Notes under the pieces: generated by a model
The model's input: only the letters and a program-made list of their open reading frames with translations
What the model was told of the DNA's origin: nothing
Databases searched by the model: none
Position numbers and translations under genes: made by a program
Assembly: GCF_001693415.1 (NCBI RefSeq)
Contig: NZ_MAKX01000024.1
Coordinates: 145,303-209,302, forward strand
Direction: 5' to 3'
DNA: 64,000 nt
DNA from: Tenacibaculum soleae
GTDB lineage: Bacteria; Bacteroidota; Bacteroidia; Flavobacteriales; Flavobacteriaceae
Part shown: positions 61,967 to 64,000 of the stretch, piece by piece
Numbering within the stretch: position 1 is the stretch's first letter
Layout: every line of letters starts with the position of its first letter

Positions 61967-62923
61967 TTATAAATTTAGTTTTTGTTTGATTTTATAATGT
62001 TTTTGTTGTGGATTACTTTTAATAATTAATTCTCCTAAAAAACCTGCCAAAAACAATAAAGTTCCTAAAACCATTGAGGTTAAAGCAATATAAAACCAAG
62101 GATTACTGGTTACTAAGATGGTTTTTATTCCGGTTGATAATCGGTATATTTTCATAGCTCCAATAAAAAAAGCAGCAAAGAAACCGAAGATAAACATTAA
62201 GCTACCCCAAAGGCCAAAAAAATGCATTGGTCGTTTGCCAAATTTTGATAAAAATGAAATAGTAATTAAATCTAAAAAACCGTTTACAAAGCGATCCATT
62301 CCAAATTTTGTAACGCCGTATTTTCTTGCTTGATGTTGTACTACTTTTTCGCCAATAATATTAAAGCCTTCGTTTTTTGCTAAAACAGGAATGTAACGAT
62401 GCATTTCGCCACTTACTTTTACGGTTTTAACAACTTCATTTTTATAAGCTTTTAATCCGCAGTTAAAATCATGTAATTTTAAACCAGATGTTTTACGAGC
62501 AGCCCAATTAAATAATTTTGAAGGAATGTTTTTAGTTACCACATTGTCATAACGTTTCTTTTTCCATCCAGAAATTAAATCGAAGTTTTCGTTAATTATT
62601 AAATTGTATAATTCAGGAATTTCATCAGGACTGTCTTGTAAGTCGGCATCCATAGTAATTACAACTGCTCCTTTAGCTAAATTAAAACCAGCATCTAATG
62701 CTTGTGATTTACCGTAGTTACGTTGAAAACGAATCCCTTTTACAGCACTGTTTTTTGTTGATAATTGCTCAATTACTTGCCAAGAAGTATCGGTGCTACC
62801 ATCATCAATAAATATTATTTCATATAAATAACGATTGGATTGCATAACGTTTGCAATCCAATCATGTAATTCTTGTAAAGATTCATCTTCGTTAAGAAGT
62901 GGTATTACTACCGATATATCCAT
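61967..62923 (-). CDS. Family-2 glycosyltransferase, polyprenyl-phosphate sugar transferase (DPM1/GtrB-like)
   Basis: Protein of 318 aa. The GT-A part has ISVVIPLLNEDESLQELHDW, IFIDDGSTDTSWQ, GIRFQRNYGKSQALDAGF and MDADLQDSPDEIP with the DxD. The C-terminus has two TM helices (about 232-255 and 270-293), the standard shape of GtrB/ArnC-like enzymes that load undecaprenyl-phosphate with a sugar. It supplies a lipid-linked donor for envelope glycosylation. The sequence is complete and shows no disruption. Confidence 0.94.
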   Translation of the reverse strand: MDISVVIPLLNEDESLQELHDWIANVMQSNRYLYEIIFIDDGSTDTSWQVIEQLSTKNSAVKGIRFQRNYGKSQALDAGFNLAKGAVVITMDADLQDSPDEIPELYNLIINENFDLISGWKKKRYDNVVTKNIPSKLFNWAARKTSGLKLHDFNCGLKAYKNEVVKTVKVSGEMHRYIPVLAKNEGFNIIGEKVVQHQARKYGVTKFGMDRFVNGFLDLITISFLSKFGKRPMHFFGLWGSLMFIFGFFAAFFIGAMKIYRLSTGIKTILVTSNPWFYIALTSMVLGTLLFLAGFLGELIIKSNPQQKHYKIKQKLNL

Positions 62924-62941
62924 ATTATAGGTGCAAAATTT

Positions 62942-62993
62942 AAAAAAGGTAAAGTTACAAAGTCTTTTGTAAACTTTATAGCTTTACCTTTTT
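62942..62993 (-). terminator. Terminator hairpin of the DUF4199 gene
   Basis: AAAAAAGGTAAAG at 62942-62954 pairs with CTTTACCTTTTT at 62982-62993 and contains a nested TTACAAA/TTTGTAA dyad. Read on the minus strand, it ends in a T run just after the DUF4199 stop and before the glycosyltransferase start. Confidence 0.6.
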
Positions 62994-63002
62994 AAAGTAT
63001 TC

Positions 63003-63524
63003 TTAATATTGATCTTCTTCTGTTTTTTTCATGATTGCGCCTCCGATAGCAGAAATAATAAAACCAAAAAATGCTGAAACAACAATTGATACAGGTATTG
63101 TAATTGCTGGGCCTCCAAATTTTTTAGCCATTTCTTCAGATGCTTCAATCTGCTCGTCATTCATGCCAGCATCTAACCAAGCTTGTTTTTGAATTTCCAT
63201 CATTTGTGCTTCAAAACCAGGTTCAATTACATTGATAAATATTAAAGTGTAAACAGCACTAATAACAGCACTAAATACGGCAATTCCTACACCTACTTTT
63301 AAAGCTTCTCCAAAAGTTAAAAAACCTCCAGTATTAGCTTTAAATTTTTTAATACCTAAAATGATTAAGGCAATCATGGCCACAAAACCTAAAACACCGG
63401 TTATCCATTGAAATTTAATTAAGTTACCTGTTGCATAAAATATTAAATGAATGAATATGCCGATTAAACCTAAGTATAATCCATAATTTAAAATAATGTT
63501 TTTACTGTTTGCTTGATTTTCCAT
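63003..63524 (-). CDS. DUF4199 membrane protein
   Basis: Protein of 173 aa with four TM helices: YGLYLGLIGIFIHLIFYAT, ITGVLGFVAMIALIILGI, LKVGVGIAVFSAVISAVYTL and ITIPVSIVVSAFFGFIISAI. Between helices three and four is a charged loop (MMEIQKQAWLDAGMNDEQIE). This is the Bacteroidota DUF4199 pattern. Function unknown; it commonly precedes the DPM1-like glycosyltransferase gene, as here. Confidence 0.92.
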   Translation of the reverse strand: MENQANSKNIILNYGLYLGLIGIFIHLIFYATGNLIKFQWITGVLGFVAMIALIILGIKKFKANTGGFLTFGEALKVGVGIAVFSAVISAVYTLIFINVIEPGFEAQMMEIQKQAWLDAGMNDEQIEASEEMAKKFGGPAITIPVSIVVSAFFGFIISAIGGAIMKKTEEDQY

Positions 63525-63655
63525 TGTTTGAGTTTAGTTAGTTAACAAATATATTATTTTGTTTTCGAATCGGGTTGTTGTAAAAAAAAGATTCTTAACA
63601 ATAGGTTAGTATTCAAAGAGTTAAAAAAGTTACAAAAAAAAGCTTTTTTTTTTCA

Positions 63656-63685
63656 TTGTTTTTATCAAAAAAGGCTGTAAATTTG
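63656..63685 (+). promoter_or_regulatory. Promoter of the SRP RNA gene
   Basis: TTG at 63656-63658, a 19-bp spacer and TAAATTTG at 63678-63685 give a full consensus Bacteroidota sigma-A promoter. An A8/T10-rich palindromic stretch (63634-63653) precedes it and may act as an UP-like element. The predicted start is at about 63690, where the RNA begins. Confidence 0.75.
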
Positions 63686-63688
63686 CAG

Positions 63689-63784
63689 CGGCAAGTTCTA
63701 CACAACTAGCTCCCTTTGAATCCCCCAGGGTGGGAACGCAGCAAGGGTATTAGGTTGTAGCAGTGTGATGTAGGTAGCTTGCCA
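63689..63784 (+). ncRNA. ffs: Signal recognition particle RNA, small bacterial type (4.5S-like)
   Basis: GGCAAG at the 5' end pairs with CTTGCC at the 3' end. The apical domain holds the invariant GGGTGGGAACGCAGCAAGGG (63728-63747), with the Ffh-binding symmetric and asymmetric loops. The RNA pairs with Ffh to target membrane proteins. Its length of about 95 nt matches the small form. A T-run follows, and the convergent XerD-like gene begins its stop 32 bp later. Confidence 0.95.
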
Positions 63785-63815
63785 TTTTTTGTACCCAATA
63801 GTTTCGTAAAACTAT

Positions 63816-64000
63816 TTACTTTTCTTGTTTTTTATCATCATTTAAATTAATATCACTTCTTGGGTGATGTAATTCTACTACTTCTTTCAAATAGCTAGTA
63901 TCTAAATGTACATAAATCTCAGTAGTTGTAATACTTTCATGTCCTAGTAATTGTTGTATCACTCGTAAATCGGCACCGTGTTTTAATAAATAAGTAGCAA
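63816..64000 (-). CDS. XerD-type tyrosine recombinase, C-terminal end only
   Basis: The minus-strand frame continues past the window edge. The visible 61 residues read [20 protein letters not shown], then [13 protein letters not shown] with the catalytic Tyr in IYVH and the catalytic His in LGH, ending in a charged tail (DDKKQEK) with a stop at 63816-63818. This is the C-terminal motif of XerC/XerD recombinases that resolve chromosome dimers at dif. Its place next to the SRP RNA gene suggests the housekeeping XerD, but only the tail is seen. Confidence 0.85.
   Translation of the reverse strand, partial: ATYLLKHGADLRVIQQLLGHESITTTEIYVHLDTSYLKEVVELHHPRSDINLNDDKKQEK

Noticed and set aside
1-64000. 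CRISPR array or complete insertion sequence
   Set aside because: No regularly spaced direct repeats were seen, and no DDE or HUH transposase gene with terminal inverted repeats was found.

Overview
The window looks like chromosomal DNA of a marine-type Bacteroidota, most likely a flavobacterium of the Tenacibaculum/Polaribacter kind. It is very AT-rich. Several genes are preceded by the Bacteroidota promoter form TTG-N19/20-TAnnTTTG, and many products are Bacteroidota lipoproteins. Protein families typical of the phylum are present: DUF4252, DUF5606, DUF4199, two-component propeller kinases, DCC/DUF393 and a BtuB/BtuG-like B12 uptake pair. No species call is possible from sequence reading alone.

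Region 1 (about 1-12,180) is accessory DNA. It opens inside a large serine recombinase that is cut by the window edge, followed by a decayed small membrane gene and a short orphan ORF. Next is a minus-strand module: a small HTH protein, two unknown small proteins, a 320-bp spacer with a GC-rich structured patch, and a 465-aa protein. In that protein I can trace the motif order of the family-A / phage-type polymerase palm behind a winged-helix-like N-terminus. Divergent from this module is a complete type I restriction-modification operon (hsdM, a PD-(D/E)XK nuclease-like gene, hsdS, hsdR). A small serine recombinase follows, and its start codon lies inside a near-perfect inverted repeat. Two recombinases thus bracket about 11 kb of replication-like and defence-like genes. 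This is the strongest candidate here for an undescribed element.

Region 2 (12.2-27 kb) holds lipoproteins (one with FG-GAP repeats), a LytS-type propeller sensor kinase with its LytTR regulator, two decayed copies of the 3' end of a DUF72 (YecE) gene flanking a secreted coiled-coil protein, an S41 protease lipoprotein, an ECF sigma/anti-sigma/DUF4252 operon, and an M1 aminopeptidase.

Region 3 (27-37.2 kb) contains a lipoprotein, an AlkB-like dioxygenase and a cobalamin locus. The minus-strand cobU-cobT-cobS-cobC-SBP cluster completes the corrinoid lower loop. On the plus strand are a BtuF-like protein without a visible signal peptide, a cobalamin riboswitch, btuB and a BtuG-like surface beta-propeller. 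Together they would bind, import and remodel B12.

Region 4 (37.2-64 kb) is ordinary housekeeping: a MacAB-like ABC export operon, gcvT, a TlpA-like thioredoxin, priA, mazG, def, ruvX, dapD, glycosyltransferases, an LTA-synthase-like sulfatase, tsaC-like and CCA-adding/PcnB-like genes, an MsbA-like exporter, a phosphosugar mutase, the SRP RNA gene and the 3' end of an XerD-type recombinase. Convergent gene pairs are mostly separated by strong palindromic, probably bidirectional terminators.
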